From the NCBI GenBank assembly GCA_030524175.1, contig JAUNHC010000030.1, forward strand, positions 1 to 64,000: a stretch of DNA of 64,000 nt, written 5' to 3'. Positions within the stretch are counted from its first letter, which is position 1; each line of letters starts with the position of its first letter. Shown here in pieces: positions 35,209-44,963 of this stretch. A program made the position numbers and the translations under genes. The notes beneath the pieces were generated by a model. That model made no database searches, was not told the origin of the DNA, and saw only the letters and a list, made by a program, of their open reading frames with translations. The DNA is from Eubacteriales bacterium (GTDB lineage Bacteria; Bacillota; Clostridia; Lachnospirales; Lachnospiraceae).

Positions 35209-35691
35209 TTATAACTCAACTACTTCATGTCTTACTGTTCTTACTTCCAGTTTCCCGTTATGTGCATAAAACTGGATGGTTCTTCCATAATTTTTCCCGG
35301 TATCCTCTGCCAATATCGGCACCCTCTCCTGAAGCAGAACCTTCTTCACTGTTTCTACATTCACATATCCGATTTCCCACTGTACGCCCTTGGTGCTGAA
35401 CATCTTCGCTCCCCCGGCTATTTTTGCCGTGAGGCGTCTTCTCAGCGCACCCTGCTTTTCCATCTCATTGATGAGTGCACGGATTCCTTCATCTGCAAAT
35501 TTATAAGGATTGCTCTTATGAACAGCACTGTTGCTTTCAGGAAGTATGATATGTGCCATACCTGCAATCTTACTGATTCTGTCATAAAGGCAGATTCCAA
35601 CACAGGATCCTAATGCATAAGAGATAAGCACCTGACCCTCTCTGGCAATTTTTCCTTCCCCTATCCCTACCACAACTTTTTCCATTGTCAT
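35209..35691 (-). CDS. cheD: Chemoreceptor glutamine deamidase CheD
   Basis: CheD deamidates receptor glutamines and binds CheC. The 160-aa protein has the catalytic Cys in ALGSCVGICLYD and His in GMAHIILPES. ATG 35691 overlaps the TGA of cheC (ATGA), and a second ATG at 35685 is also possible. The Cys-His pair is intact, so activity is expected. Confidence 0.93.
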   Translation of the reverse strand: MTMEKVVVGIGEGKIAREGQVLISYALGSCVGICLYDRISKIAGMAHIILPESNSAVHKSNPYKFADEGIRALINEMEKQGALRRRLTAKIAGGAKMFSTKGVQWEIGYVNVETVKKVLLQERVPILAEDTGKNYGRTIQFYAHNGKLEVRTVRHEVVEL

Positions 35692-36299
35692 CACTCTCCA
35701 AGGGTTTCAAGCATTGCTGTGAGAGAATCCAGCTCAGGAAGAAACAGTATCCTGCAGGAAAAAGACTTTTCTCCCATACGGAATACATTCTCTATCAAAA
35801 GCACATCATCGCTCAGTCTCAAAAATCTGGACAAGGGTACACTTAAAATAGCCCCGCCCATATCAATACACAAATCCGGCACGGATACGTCCATATCCAT
35901 ATCCAAAAGCTGTGATAAGGCACGGATATACGAGCCGCACATAATGTTGCCCAGCTCACTGATAACTGATTTTTCCATATCATTAAGATTGGTCAGATCC
36001 CGCTTTTCCTCTCCCAGCATATTGTCTAAAAGTGTTTCTGTAAAATTTTCATTCATCAGAAACAAAAATACTCCCTCCAGCTTACCGAACACCTCCACGA
36101 TAATTCCGGCCTGTAACTCTTCTGTGGCGGACAATACAGCCGAAACCTCATGATATTTCACAAGCTGAAGAACAGGAGTGTCTATCACAAAGGAACAATC
36201 CATCATCTGAGACAGCGAGCTTACCGCATTTCCTGTCCCAATATTTCCGAGTTCTTTCAAGATATCTCTGGATTGGTCATCCATATCTGAATAATTCAT
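35691..36299 (-). CDS. cheC: CheY-P phosphatase CheC
   Basis: A 202-aa CheC with two phosphatase-type helices. The first is DILKELGNIGTGNAV near residues 12-26 and the second SVISELGNIMCGSY near residues 105-120; both keep the E-x2-N core. ATG 36299 has AGAGGG 8 nt upstream; the ATG at 36341 lies inside the receptor gene. It should dephosphorylate the CheY encoded at 38014 and is stimulated by CheD in known systems. Confidence 0.9.
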   Translation of the reverse strand: MNYSDMDDQSRDILKELGNIGTGNAVSSLSQMMDCSFVIDTPVLQLVKYHEVSAVLSATEELQAGIIVEVFGKLEGVFLFLMNENFTETLLDNMLGEEKRDLTNLNDMEKSVISELGNIMCGSYIRALSQLLDMDMDVSVPDLCIDMGGAILSVPLSRFLRLSDDVLLIENVFRMGEKSFSCRILFLPELDSLTAMLETLGE

Positions 36300-36321
36300 A
36301 TTCTTATCCCTCTTTATGCCA

Positions 36322-37998
36322 TTAAAATTCAAACTGCTCAACCAGATCCTTCAATATCTGAGCCTGGGCGGAAAGCTCCTCACTTGCCGCTGCACTTTCC
36401 TCTGATGTGGCAGAGTTTCCCTGGACGATTTCTGAAATCAGTTCCACGCTCTTCCGTATCTGTGCAATAGACTCAGCCTGCTGTACAGATATAGAAGAAA
36501 TCCCCTCTACCATCACATTAACTTCCCTTGCATTTTCCACTGATTTTTTCAGAGCTTCCGCAGTTTCTGACACAGCTGTGCTTCCATATTCCACTGCCTC
36601 AGAGTTTTTATCGATCAATTCGGCTGTAAGTTTTGACGCACTGGTTGTCTTAGCCGCCAGCCTTCTCACCTCACCTGCAACTACAGAGAAGCCTTTTCCT
36701 GCATCCCCTGCCCTGGCTGCCTCCACAGAAGCATTTAAAGCAAGGATATTCGTCTGGAATGCAATGTCCTCTATTTCTTTTACCACACCTGTGATCTGCC
36801 TGGAGTTCTTACGTATTTCCTCTATCGACTTCATAAGCTCATCCATCAGATGATCACTTTTAATAATTCCTTTTCCTGTCAATTGAGCAAGCTGGCTGGA
36901 TTTCACTGCATTATCCGCATTGTCCCTTACACTCTCCGCAACCTCGTTGATACTTACAGCCAGCTCTTCAATGGAGCTTGACTGTTCCGATGCCCCCTGG
37001 GCCAAGGCCTGGGCACCGTTTGACACCTGCTCTGCGCCCACGGATACCTGCTCTGCACTGCTGTTGATCTGCTGCATGGAGTCCCGCAGCATCAGCGCTA
37101 TCTCCTCCATAGCCTTACCGATGGCAACAAAATCACCTTTGTATTGTACATCAGAACGATAATTCAATTTACCGCTTCCTAAAGCCAGCATTCCTGTCTG
37201 CACACTTGTCACATAACTGCTGAGAGCCTCTGCCGTATCTCTCACATCCTGTGCAAGCTCCCCTAATTCATTGGTAGATACATATTCAAGTTTTGTTTTC
37301 AGCTGGCCGTTTGCTATATCGTTTGCCGCACTCTTTACTGCCTGAATAGGCTTTAAAATACCTCTGGATACCATATACCAGGTGATCACAGTAACAAAAA
37401 TCACAAGAACTGCTATCAATATGATCATGACCATTATCCTGTTATTCCTTGCATTGGTATCTGCCATATTTCCCTCAGCATCCAAGGTACACAATTCCAC
37501 CACCTCTGCCAGGGTAGTCCTGACTATGTCTGCTTTGGGTTCATAGCTGCTCTGGTAAGTTAAAAAAGCCTCATTCGTTTTCCCTTCGGTGAGTAATGCC
37601 ACCACCTGATCCCTGGGCTGCTTCAGACTGCTAAACTGCTCCTGAAGTTCCTGGATCTTTTCACTGTCCACCACATAACCACTGGACAGGGACGAAAGAT
37701 TCTGTTCCGTTTTTTCGATTGTCTTACTGATATTCTCCAGACCTGATTCCATATCCTGATTATCCGGATCCACGCATAAATAAACAAGTTTTCTGCCTAC
37801 AGACTGCATATTTGCTATCATATTCAGGGAATCCTCAACATTGGCAAACTGATCGGAATAAAGCCGGTCCATACGAACGGACATCTCCTTGAAATTTACT
37901 AAAGAAACACTAACAGTAAATATGTATAAAATAACAATTATTGCAAACGAAAATATCAGCTGTCTGCTGATCTTCATATTCTTAAGTTTCTCTCTCAT
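36322..37998 (-). CDS. Methyl-accepting chemotaxis protein, four-helix-bundle type
   Basis: A 558-aa receptor with an N-terminal membrane helix (about residues 12-32), a helical periplasmic domain of 150 residues of the 4HB type, a second membrane helix (about 188-210), HAMP and the MCP tail. The tip [20 protein letters not shown] is the same as in the receptor at 20782. It is encoded inside the chemosensory operon between cheY and cheC, so it is the operon's own receptor. The ligand is unknown. Confidence 0.92.
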   Translation of the reverse strand: MREKLKNMKISRQLIFSFAIIVILYIFTVSVSLVNFKEMSVRMDRLYSDQFANVEDSLNMIANMQSVGRKLVYLCVDPDNQDMESGLENISKTIEKTEQNLSSLSSGYVVDSEKIQELQEQFSSLKQPRDQVVALLTEGKTNEAFLTYQSSYEPKADIVRTTLAEVVELCTLDAEGNMADTNARNNRIMVMIILIAVLVIFVTVITWYMVSRGILKPIQAVKSAANDIANGQLKTKLEYVSTNELGELAQDVRDTAEALSSYVTSVQTGMLALGSGKLNYRSDVQYKGDFVAIGKAMEEIALMLRDSMQQINSSAEQVSVGAEQVSNGAQALAQGASEQSSSIEELAVSINEVAESVRDNADNAVKSSQLAQLTGKGIIKSDHLMDELMKSIEEIRKNSRQITGVVKEIEDIAFQTNILALNASVEAARAGDAGKGFSVVAGEVRRLAAKTTSASKLTAELIDKNSEAVEYGSTAVSETAEALKKSVENAREVNVMVEGISSISVQQAESIAQIRKSVELISEIVQGNSATSEESAAASEELSAQAQILKDLVEQFEF

Positions 37999-38013
37999 TA
38001 TCTGCCCCTTATC

Positions 38014-38379
38014 TCAGCCTTCAAGGCTTTTCATAACAATTTTTTGAAATTCATCTTTTTTGAAAGGCTTTACAATAAAATCCGATGCGCCCATAAGAAT
38101 TGCCTTTTGTATCATCATTTCCTGCCCCACTGCGGAACACATGATGATTTTTGCCTTTGGATCCCTCTTAATTATATCCTCCAGGACCTCCAAACCTGAA
38201 ATTCCAGGCATTGTGATATCTAGAAGCATTAAATCAGGCTTTTCCACATCATATGCTTTCACTGCACTCTCACCGTCTGCCTCCTCAACGATATCTGTAT
38301 ATCCGCTTCCTTCAAGAATTTTGCGTATTGTCTTGCGCATGAACAAAGCGTCATCTACTATCATAATTTTATGACTCAT
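38014..38379 (-). CDS. cheY: CheY-like response regulator
   Basis: A 121-aa single receiver domain with the acidic pair at residues 9-10, phospho-acceptor D54 in LMLLDITMPG, and the conserved Lys in FIVKPFKK. ATG 38379 has GGGGG 7 nt upstream; the longer frame from 38400 lacks a site. It lies between cheR and the receptor gene. Confidence 0.92.
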   Translation of the reverse strand: MSHKIMIVDDALFMRKTIRKILEGSGYTDIVEEADGESAVKAYDVEKPDLMLLDITMPGISGLEVLEDIIKRDPKAKIIMCSAVGQEMMIQKAILMGASDFIVKPFKKDEFQKIVMKSLEG

Positions 38380-38408
38380 ACAATTTCCCCCATTTCTCAT
38401 TTCTTCAC

Positions 38409-39221
38409 TTATTCTTTCTTGTATACTGCCGGGTAAACCGACTTTAATTCTGTTTCGTCCCTGTAGAGCAGCTCCGCCAGACCTACAAAAAGATAACCGC
38501 CGGGCTTCAGACTGCGTTCCAGCCTTTTTAACACTTTAGCCTTTGAATTCTTATCAAAATATATCATTACATTTCTGCAAAAAATAAAATCAAATTTGTC
38601 TGTCAATTTTCCGTCATCCATTAGATTTTGTTTATCAAACTGTATATAATATTTTAATTTTTCATCTAACTTAAAATGTTTTTTATCTATAATATTACAG
38701 TATTTTTTCTGCCACTGAGGGGGAATACTGTCCAACTCCGACATGGGATAAATCCCCTTTCTTGCGCACTCCAGCACCTCCTCCGAAATATCTGTTGCCA
38801 ATATACGGATACTTTGGAAGGAACCGGGCTGTTTTTCTTTAAAATCCTGCAGCAGCATTGCCAGTGTATAGCTTTCTTCCCCGGTAGAGCAGCCTGCACA
38901 CCAGATATTGCAAAATCCGCTGCGGCCGTCTGCCAAAACCTGGGGCAGTATCTTCTCTGTCAGTATGGAAAAATGTGCCGGTTCTCTCATAAAATATGTA
39001 TAGTTGGTTGTGAGACGGTTTACCATCCCTTCGGCTATTTTACCTGTTCTGTCTTGTCTAAGCATCTGAAAATATTTTCCAAAGGAATTTGCGCCGGCTC
39101 TCTCGGCCTCCTTAGAAAGCCTGCATTCAATAAGGACCTTCTTTTTTTCAAGATTTATCCCAAAATTTTCCCGCATATACTCCACAATAAAGGACAATTC
39201 ACTGTCACTTAACCTAATCAT
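38409..39221 (-). CDS. cheR: Receptor glutamate methyltransferase CheR
   Basis: A 270-aa SAM-dependent methyltransferase of chemoreceptors. The N-terminal helical domain includes KKKVLIECRLSKEA, and the SAM-binding motif is WCAGCSTGEESYTLAM. FIFCRNVMIYF and GGYLFVGLAEL are also typical. It starts within the last codons of the preceding CheW-like gene. No CheB methylesterase gene is found in the window. Confidence 0.93.
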   Translation of the reverse strand: MIRLSDSELSFIVEYMRENFGINLEKKKVLIECRLSKEAERAGANSFGKYFQMLRQDRTGKIAEGMVNRLTTNYTYFMREPAHFSILTEKILPQVLADGRSGFCNIWCAGCSTGEESYTLAMLLQDFKEKQPGSFQSIRILATDISEEVLECARKGIYPMSELDSIPPQWQKKYCNIIDKKHFKLDEKLKYYIQFDKQNLMDDGKLTDKFDFIFCRNVMIYFDKNSKAKVLKRLERSLKPGGYLFVGLAELLYRDETELKSVYPAVYKKE

Positions 39222-39531
39222 CACTCACCACCCAAACTCCCGGCAGCACAGGGGAAAGCACATCCGGATCCATTTCCTTTACCCCGATGTTCTCTGCAGT
39301 CATGCCATACAATTTCCAGTCATCCCCATTCACGATGATCCCGCAGCCGGCATTACACGCTGTCACTTCCCTGAAATGAACTACAAGTTTCCCGTCATAG
39401 ACAGAGATACCTGCTATTTCAGTGTCCGCCTCCGGAACCTCATATATCTGCGGCAGATCTACAATAGCCACTGTTCTGCTTTTCTCAATATAAAAAGTTT
39501 TTGCTCCAATTGTTGCTGCTATATATTCCAT
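39214..39531 (-). CDS. Small CheW-like protein
   Basis: A 105-aa protein with a compact, CheW-like beta pattern (IAGISVYDGKLVVHFRE, then CGIIVNGDDWKLYGMTAENI). It is shorter than a usual CheW of about 140-150 aa. It is encoded between a second CheW-like gene (5 nt) and cheR (overlap), which supports the call. It could be an unusual scaffold. Confidence 0.65.
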   Translation of the reverse strand: MEYIAATIGAKTFYIEKSRTVAIVDLPQIYEVPEADTEIAGISVYDGKLVVHFREVTACNAGCGIIVNGDDWKLYGMTAENIGVKEMDPDVLSPVLPGVWVVSDD

Positions 39532-39536
39532 AACAT

Positions 39537-39920
39537 TTATTTTCCTATCAGATATTCCGGATTTAAAACAAATCCCATGATCTGCTGCTCGTCCACCATT
39601 GCAGGTACTACAGCCTGTAGATATTTATTATGTTCATTGATCACAGGCGCACCCAGCGGTATCATCTGCCCTTCTTCCAGGCTTCTGATCCCCACTGCCT
39701 TATCGGCTTCTATCCCGAAACAGGTATCCTTACCCTCCACATATATCCGGTATCGGTATTGCCCGTCTGTAGGCACTAACTCTTCTCCGAACAAAGATAC
39801 CACAGGTATCTCTTCCTCCTGAACATTTCCGTCTGTAATCTTCTTGACCCATGAAACAGGCACAAAAAAATAGTATTTACCAGAGGCAAATAGTATATAT
39901 AAACTATCTGAATTTTCCAT
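39537..39920 (-). CDS. CheW-like protein, first gene of the chemosensory operon
   Basis: A 127-aa protein with the CheW pattern: YILFASGKYYFFVPVSWVKKI, then EEEIPVVSLFGEEL and CFGIEADKAVGI. ATG 39920 follows GGAGG by 5 nt; the 39932 start has none. It begins the operon, divergent from the hybrid kinase at 40109. Together with the gene at 39214 and the cheW at 31796 the operon has three CheW-type couplers. Confidence 0.7.
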   Translation of the reverse strand: MENSDSLYILFASGKYYFFVPVSWVKKITDGNVQEEEIPVVSLFGEELVPTDGQYRYRIYVEGKDTCFGIEADKAVGIRSLEEGQMIPLGAPVINEHNKYLQAVVPAMVDEQQIMGFVLNPEYLIGK

Positions 39921-40108
39921 TCTGCCCTCCAAGAGCTGTTTTTCTTATTTTATCACAATATTCCTCAGTTTACTATAAAATTCAGACAAAAAAGCCTGAA
40001 AATTTATATATATTACTGATGCTAGACTTTTTACCATCTGATTGATATAATAAAGCAACCGTAATTAAATTCATTACCAATCAAACACTGATTAGAAAGG
40101 AGGCCCAT

Positions 40109-42586
40109 ATGCAGGAACATTTTAAAGATATACATAAAATGCAGGACGTCCTGCTGGGGGCCCAGACCGGACTTTGGGCTATCGAAATAGATGAAGATAG
40201 GCCCCCTCGGCTGTATGCTGACAGCACCATGCTTAAGCTCCTGGGGTTGGAGGAGGAACCATCGCCGGAGGTATGCTATGAATACTGGTATGAGCGTATT
40301 GATTCTGCTTATTACCCTATAGTAAATGATGGTGTATCCCGTCTGGCACAGGATATCAGGACTGAAGTCCAGTATCCGTGGATGCACCCTTACCTGGGAC
40401 AGGTCTTTATCCGCTGTGGAGGAGTCCGTGACAATAGCTACACCAAGGGACTCTGTCTGAGGGGTTACCACCAGAATATCACTGATACTGTAATACTGAA
40501 AAATGAATATGAAGCTGTAAAAAACACATTAAATCTTTCCCGGCAGAGAGAAAATATCCTTTCAAATCTATGTCAATGTTATTACTCTATCTATGTTTTT
40601 GATCTGGATAATGATATGGAGCAGCCCATATGGCAGGAGAAGGCAGTTCAAAACGGCGGTGAATTTTCTGCCGGAACTCTGTCGGATACTTACGAGAAAT
40701 TCATCCAGGAATACGTATACCCGGAAGACCAGGAAAAAATGCGGAAAGCCGGCAGTCCCGAGTTTCTCCGCGCCGCCCTTTCTGAGGATAATCCTGTGTA
40801 TGACATAGATTTCCGAAGAGTTTATTCCCACGGCATCGAATGGGTACGGTCACGCTTCAGTATTTCTGAGATAAAAGAGGGACGGGTCACAAAAGTAATT
40901 TTTGCAAATATGAATATTCACGAACAAAAATTACAGCAGCTTAAGGATGAAGAGCGGAAAAAATTGTATTTTGAGTACCAGAATATCCTGAAAGGCCTCT
41001 CCTCTTTTTATCATTCTGTTATATACGTAGATATGAAAGAAGATAATTATCAGGCATTTAAAATGAGAGAGGATTTAGCCGAAAAGCTCAACGGTACAAA
41101 AAGCTACAGCCGTTTTAAAGATGTGTACAGCAGTAATTTTATCCATCAGGATGACAAAGAAAACTTTGTGAACGAGCTGTCCTGTGAAAATATATGCAGA
41201 CGGATCATGAACGGAGAAACTATTTATTTTCTGGAATACCGGCGGAATTACGGCAGCTATTACGGGTGGATGCGTATGCATATCATCCTTGCTGAAAGCC
41301 AGAATAATGTGCCTGTAAAAATCATCCTTGCCGCCCACAATGTGGAAAAAGAAAAGGAGATGGAGGAAAAAAACAAGAAGGCTCTTTTAGCAGCATATGA
41401 GGCCGCCCAAAAGGCAAATGAGGCAAAGAGTAACTTCCTTGCCCAAATGTCACATGATATCCGCACCCCCATGAACGCCATTATCGGAATGACTGCCATT
41501 GCGTGCCAAAATCTTCACAATCCCGAAAAAATAAAGGACTGCCTGAATAAAATTGATCTTTCAAGTAAGTATCTTTTATCTCTGATCAACGATATCCTGG
41601 ATATGTCTAAGATTGAAAAGGGCAAAATTGAATTAGTTTCAGAACCATTTTCCTTGACAAAACTCATGGAGGAAGTAGAGGCTATTGTGAAATCAGAAGC
41701 CTCCGAAAAAGAGCTGCGTATTCAGTTTAACATTCAGGACTTAGTGTGTGATACTTTGATAGGCGATTCCTCCCGCATCCGTCAGGTGCTCATCAATCTC
41801 ACCGGCAATGCTGTGAAATATACACCCATGGGCGGCACGATCACAGTCACTGCAAAAGAAGCCTGCCACCGTCTCAGCGGTGAATGCAGCCTGGTACTCA
41901 CTGTGGAGGATAACGGCATTGGAATGGATAAAGAATTTCTCGATTTTGTCTTTGTTCCATTTGCCCGGGAAGATAATTCCCAGGTCCGCCATATCCAGGG
42001 CACCGGTTTGGGCATGTCTATCGCCAATGGTCTGGTAACAGCAATGCAGGGCAGTATCATAGCAGAAAGCGAAAAAGGCAGCGGCACCCGGTTCGTAGTA
42101 ACCCTGAATCTCAAAGCTGTCTCTGATGGTACGTCATACAGTACAGATGACCAATATCTTCCGTTTCCCAGCGGAGACGATAATGTACCCTTCACATTTC
42201 CGTCTGCCTGCAACATATTAGTGGCAGAGGATAACAGCCTGAACATGGAAATTGTATGCACCTTCCTAAGAAATGCAGGACTTAAAGTGAGCTGTGCTGC
42301 AAACGGTCAGGAAGCATTCGATACTTTTATCTCTTCTCCTGTGGGTACTTACGATGCTATACTTATGGATCTGCAGATGCCGGTGATGGACGGATATACT
42401 GCTGCAAGGAAGATTCGAAGCTGCATCCATCCTGAAGCAAAAACCATCCCGATCATAGCGCTCACCGCCAATGCCTTTACAGAAGACATTGCTAAAACAT
42501 TGGCAGCAGGAATGAATGACCATGTATCTAAGCCCATCAATTACCAAAACCTGATTTTTGCTCTCAGCAAATACCTCAACAAATAA
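40109..42586 (+). CDS. Hybrid sensor histidine kinase with PAS domains and receiver
   Basis: The 825-aa cytosolic kinase has three PAS-like segments (about residues 12-130, 145-280 and 300-420) and a coiled coil. HisKA follows with the phospho-acceptor His in MSHDIRTPMNAIIGM near residue 449. The HATPase has a VEDNGIGMD N-box region and GTGLGMSIANGL, and a C-terminal receiver carries the phospho-acceptor near residue 754 in MDLQMPVMDGY. No membrane helix is seen. It is transcribed away from the chemosensory operon. Such kinases are abundant in Lachnospiraceae. A TATAAT at 40046-40051 is a possible -10 box. Confidence 0.88.
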   Translation: MQEHFKDIHKMQDVLLGAQTGLWAIEIDEDRPPRLYADSTMLKLLGLEEEPSPEVCYEYWYERIDSAYYPIVNDGVSRLAQDIRTEVQYPWMHPYLGQVFIRCGGVRDNSYTKGLCLRGYHQNITDTVILKNEYEAVKNTLNLSRQRENILSNLCQCYYSIYVFDLDNDMEQPIWQEKAVQNGGEFSAGTLSDTYEKFIQEYVYPEDQEKMRKAGSPEFLRAALSEDNPVYDIDFRRVYSHGIEWVRSRFSISEIKEGRVTKVIFANMNIHEQKLQQLKDEERKKLYFEYQNILKGLSSFYHSVIYVDMKEDNYQAFKMREDLAEKLNGTKSYSRFKDVYSSNFIHQDDKENFVNELSCENICRRIMNGETIYFLEYRRNYGSYYGWMRMHIILAESQNNVPVKIILAAHNVEKEKEMEEKNKKALLAAYEAAQKANEAKSNFLAQMSHDIRTPMNAIIGMTAIACQNLHNPEKIKDCLNKIDLSSKYLLSLINDILDMSKIEKGKIELVSEPFSLTKLMEEVEAIVKSEASEKELRIQFNIQDLVCDTLIGDSSRIRQVLINLTGNAVKYTPMGGTITVTAKEACHRLSGECSLVLTVEDNGIGMDKEFLDFVFVPFAREDNSQVRHIQGTGLGMSIANGLVTAMQGSIIAESEKGSGTRFVVTLNLKAVSDGTSYSTDDQYLPFPSGDDNVPFTFPSACNILVAEDNSLNMEIVCTFLRNAGLKVSCAANGQEAFDTFISSPVGTYDAILMDLQMPVMDGYTAARKIRSCIHPEAKTIPIIALTANAFTEDIAKTLAAGMNDHVSKPINYQNLIFALSKYLNK

Positions 42587-42599
42587 AATTTCATCACAA

Positions 42600-42644
42600 A
42601 AAAGCCATTGTCAGTCTGGAATCAACCAGACCGCAATGGCTTTT
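42600..42644. terminator. Bidirectional terminator
   Basis: AAAAGCCATTG/CAATGGCTTTT outer arms with a GTCTGG/CCAGAC inner stem form a strong hairpin. It is followed by TTTTATTTTA on the plus strand and TTTTTT on the minus strand. It serves the hybrid kinase and the cold-shock gene. Confidence 0.85.
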
Positions 42645-42733
42645 ATTTTACAAATTATCACAAATACAAACATTCAAATGGATGACAAACATACATCGAA
42701 GACTATATTTTAATAATTTAGGACTGAAGAAGC

Positions 42734-42946
42734 TTACAGTGCGCAGACATTAACTGCTCTCTGTCTTCTTTTGTCTTTAGGATCAGCTTCAACGTCAAAG
42801 CTGACTTTCTGTCCTTCTTCAAGGCTCTTGAAGCCGTTGGAAACGATGGATGAAAAGTGTACGAATACATCCTCTCCGCCGTTATCGTTTGTAATAAATC
42901 CAAAGCCTTTTTGTGAGTTAAACCATTTTACTGTACCATTGTTCAT
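42734..42946 (-). CDS. csp: Cold-shock domain protein
   Basis: A 70-aa RNA-binding protein with the two ribonucleoprotein motifs KGFGFI (residues 13-18) and VFVHF (27-31). It unwinds RNA at low temperature. ATG 42946 has GGAGG 9 nt upstream. The leader is about 120 nt long, as for many cold-shock genes, and begins after the promoter at 43072-43100. Confidence 0.95.
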   Translation of the reverse strand: MNNGTVKWFNSQKGFGFITNDNGGEDVFVHFSSIVSNGFKSLEEGQKVSFDVEADPKDKRRQRAVNVCAL

Positions 42947-43071
42947 GTTCTGGTACCTCCATTTTAATATTTGTATCAATGACAACAAAAAAACCCGGCC
43001 AACTACTGTAAATCGTGAAATATGACTTACAATAATAGGTCAGGTTCAGATTCGTATTGAGTACGACTATT

Positions 43072-43100
43072 ACTATAGCACAGCCCAAAATAAATGTAAA
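43072..43100 (-). promoter_or_regulatory. Cold-shock gene promoter
   Basis: On the minus strand there is a -35 TTTACA (43095-43100), a 17-nt spacer and a -10 TATAGT (43072-43077). The transcript would carry a long 5' leader. Confidence 0.65.
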
Positions 43101-43140
43101 GCATTATTTTCTAATTTTAACCATTATAAAATATAGTAAG

Positions 43141-43167
43141 TTACCGTTCACTCCGTGACCAGTAACT
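43141..43167. repeat. 27-nt palindromic repeat, copy 1
   Basis: TTACCGTTCACTCC followed by GTGACCAGTAACT matches the copy at 49878-49904 at 26 of 27 positions. It folds through TTAC/GTAA and TCAC/GTGA pairs. Both copies lie in intergenic spaces. Confidence 0.65.
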
Positions 43168-43192
43168 ATAGTAAAACCATCTATCATCGTCC

Positions 43193-44305
43193 TTACTTTC
43201 CAGACGATTTAACCGTTACCACCACATATTCCGAGTGTCCTCCTGTGCGGACAGCATATCCCCAGCCGGCAATACCGGAGCTTACAATCCTCTGGAACGT
43301 GCCATAACCGGCCAGTCCGTAATTCTGCTCTGTCATTCCTGACAAAGCTCCCAGCTGTCCTGTGGGCCATATCTGCCCTGCATGGGTATGTCCTGCCAAT
43401 TGAAGATCAATCCCTGCCTCATCGTATTCTGCTCCTTGGCGGGGCTGGTGATCCAGAAGAAGAAGGAACTCCTCCCTGTCAATTCCCCGGAGAAGATTTC
43501 CAAGGTCCTCCCTGGAAACAGAAGCATCATTTCTCCCAATAATTGTCACGCCTTGTCCCAGTTCAATATAACGGTCATCCAGCACCTGGACCTTGCAGCG
43601 TTCCAGAGTGGTCTTTAGTTCCTCAGCAGTATAATTGGGATTCCTGACATAAGCATTGTAATCATGGTTTCCATACACATAAAAAGTTCCGTAGGCAGTG
43701 TCCGCCCCGCCTAAAAGAGCAGCAGTTTCCTCCATCATTTCTTTTGATGTGCTCTCATCAAAAATATCACCTGTCAGCGCAAGCATATCTGCACCCTCCT
43801 GTCCAATCTTCTCCAGAATGGAAGACAGCTTTTCTGTATCCATGGTGGTCCCCATATGAAGGTCTGATATCTGCACAATTTTGAAATCTTTATCAAGTTT
43901 CTTCTCTGTACTCACAGTATACTCTGTCCGGTGGATCTGATGTATGTTCCAGTACCCATACCCCATCCACAGGACTATGAGCGCTGCCGAAACCAGCCCA
44001 CTCCTGTACAGAAAACTCCACCATTTATGGAATACCCGGGATTTCACCTTTCTTTTAAAAATTATCTGGAGGATATCCATCACCACCCCTAAAACAAGAA
44101 AGTGAAGAACGAGCACAGCCCCAAAACCGTAAATGCGGCGGCTTACCGCAATACACCCCAGGGCCCCTGCCGCGCAGATGATCCTGGATACACCTACTCC
44201 TTTGATCCACGGAAACAATGTCAAAAATCTTCTAAAAAAGAAATAGAAGTAAGCCCCTATGAGAATAAACACCGACAGAGAGATCAACAGAAAAAAAGAA
44301 TTCAT
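43193..44305 (-). CDS. Membrane metallophosphoesterase
   Basis: A 370-aa protein with about four hydrophobic helices in its first 130 residues, then a calcineurin-like domain. Metal-binding motifs are ISDLHMG, LTGDIFDE, YGNHDYN, LDHQPR and LAGHTHAGQIW. Such proteins (YkuE/YaeI-like) hydrolyse phosphodiesters at the membrane, for example lipid intermediates. ATG 44305 has AGGAGG 6 nt upstream. It follows the PgsA-like gene by 13 nt, so the two are co-transcribed. Confidence 0.9.
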   Translation of the reverse strand: MNSFFLLISLSVFILIGAYFYFFFRRFLTLFPWIKGVGVSRIICAAGALGCIAVSRRIYGFGAVLVLHFLVLGVVMDILQIIFKRKVKSRVFHKWWSFLYRSGLVSAALIVLWMGYGYWNIHQIHRTEYTVSTEKKLDKDFKIVQISDLHMGTTMDTEKLSSILEKIGQEGADMLALTGDIFDESTSKEMMEETAALLGGADTAYGTFYVYGNHDYNAYVRNPNYTAEELKTTLERCKVQVLDDRYIELGQGVTIIGRNDASVSREDLGNLLRGIDREEFLLLLDHQPRQGAEYDEAGIDLQLAGHTHAGQIWPTGQLGALSGMTEQNYGLAGYGTFQRIVSSGIAGWGYAVRTGGHSEYVVVTVKSSGK

Positions 44306-44318
44306 CAATTACCTCCTG

Positions 44319-44888
44319 CTAATATTTCTTAATTTCTTTCCACATATCTAAATACATACGGGCATATGCTGCCAGGGACCAAAGCATTACAGCCACTCCA
44401 ACCGTCACCAAAACCGCTACAAAACCACCTGGTATATCCGGGATTAAAAGCAGCAGAAACATGATCACATCCAAGACAGCCGTACATATTTTCCCATGCA
44501 TTTGGGCACCGTCCATACGCCGTCCTTTTCTCATCATATAGGCACCTGCCGCTCCCATAAAAATCTCTTTGATCAAAAAAATCCCCAAAAGCACCCTTAC
44601 TGCCGGAAACCTGAAAGAAAAACTTAAAGCCATGGTACCCTGGGTGATCTTATCTGCCACAGGATCAAGAATTTTGCCAAATTCTGTCACCATATCAAAA
44701 CGGCGTGCAACCTTTCCGTCAAATAAATCCGTCAGAAAAGACAATACCATAATTCCTGCTGCTATGTAATAATCCCTGGTCGTCTCAGCATTCAAGTATA
44801 CCGCCAAATATACAGGAACCAGCAATATCCTGAAATAACCCATAAGGTTGGGGACAGAAAAGTATTCTTTTTTCACATCTTTTTTCAT
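44319..44888 (-). CDS. pgsA: CDP-alcohol phosphatidyltransferase, PgsA-like
   Basis: The 189-aa membrane enzyme joins CDP-diacylglycerol with glycerol-3-phosphate or another alcohol. Its signature FDGKVARRFDMVTEFGKILD...D is complete (DGxxAR...G...D...D). Five or so membrane helices surround it. ATG 44888 follows GGGAGG with a few nt; the ATG at 44924 has no site. Whether this is the only phosphatidylglycerophosphate synthase of the cell is not known from the window. Confidence 0.85.
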   Translation of the reverse strand: MKKDVKKEYFSVPNLMGYFRILLVPVYLAVYLNAETTRDYYIAAGIMVLSFLTDLFDGKVARRFDMVTEFGKILDPVADKITQGTMALSFSFRFPAVRVLLGIFLIKEIFMGAAGAYMMRKGRRMDGAQMHGKICTAVLDVIMFLLLLIPDIPGGFVAVLVTVGVAVMLWSLAAYARMYLDMWKEIKKY

Positions 44889-44963
44889 AACATCCTCCCG
44901 GTAAACAGACCCCTTCAGCAGCAATATTACTTTCTTCAGCCTATAAACGGCATCTCTACAATT

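Noticed and set aside
40109-42586. Long frames opposite the hybrid kinase (for example 41782-42261, minus)
   Set aside because: They lack ribosome binding sites and recognisable motifs, and lie wholly inside a well-supported gene.
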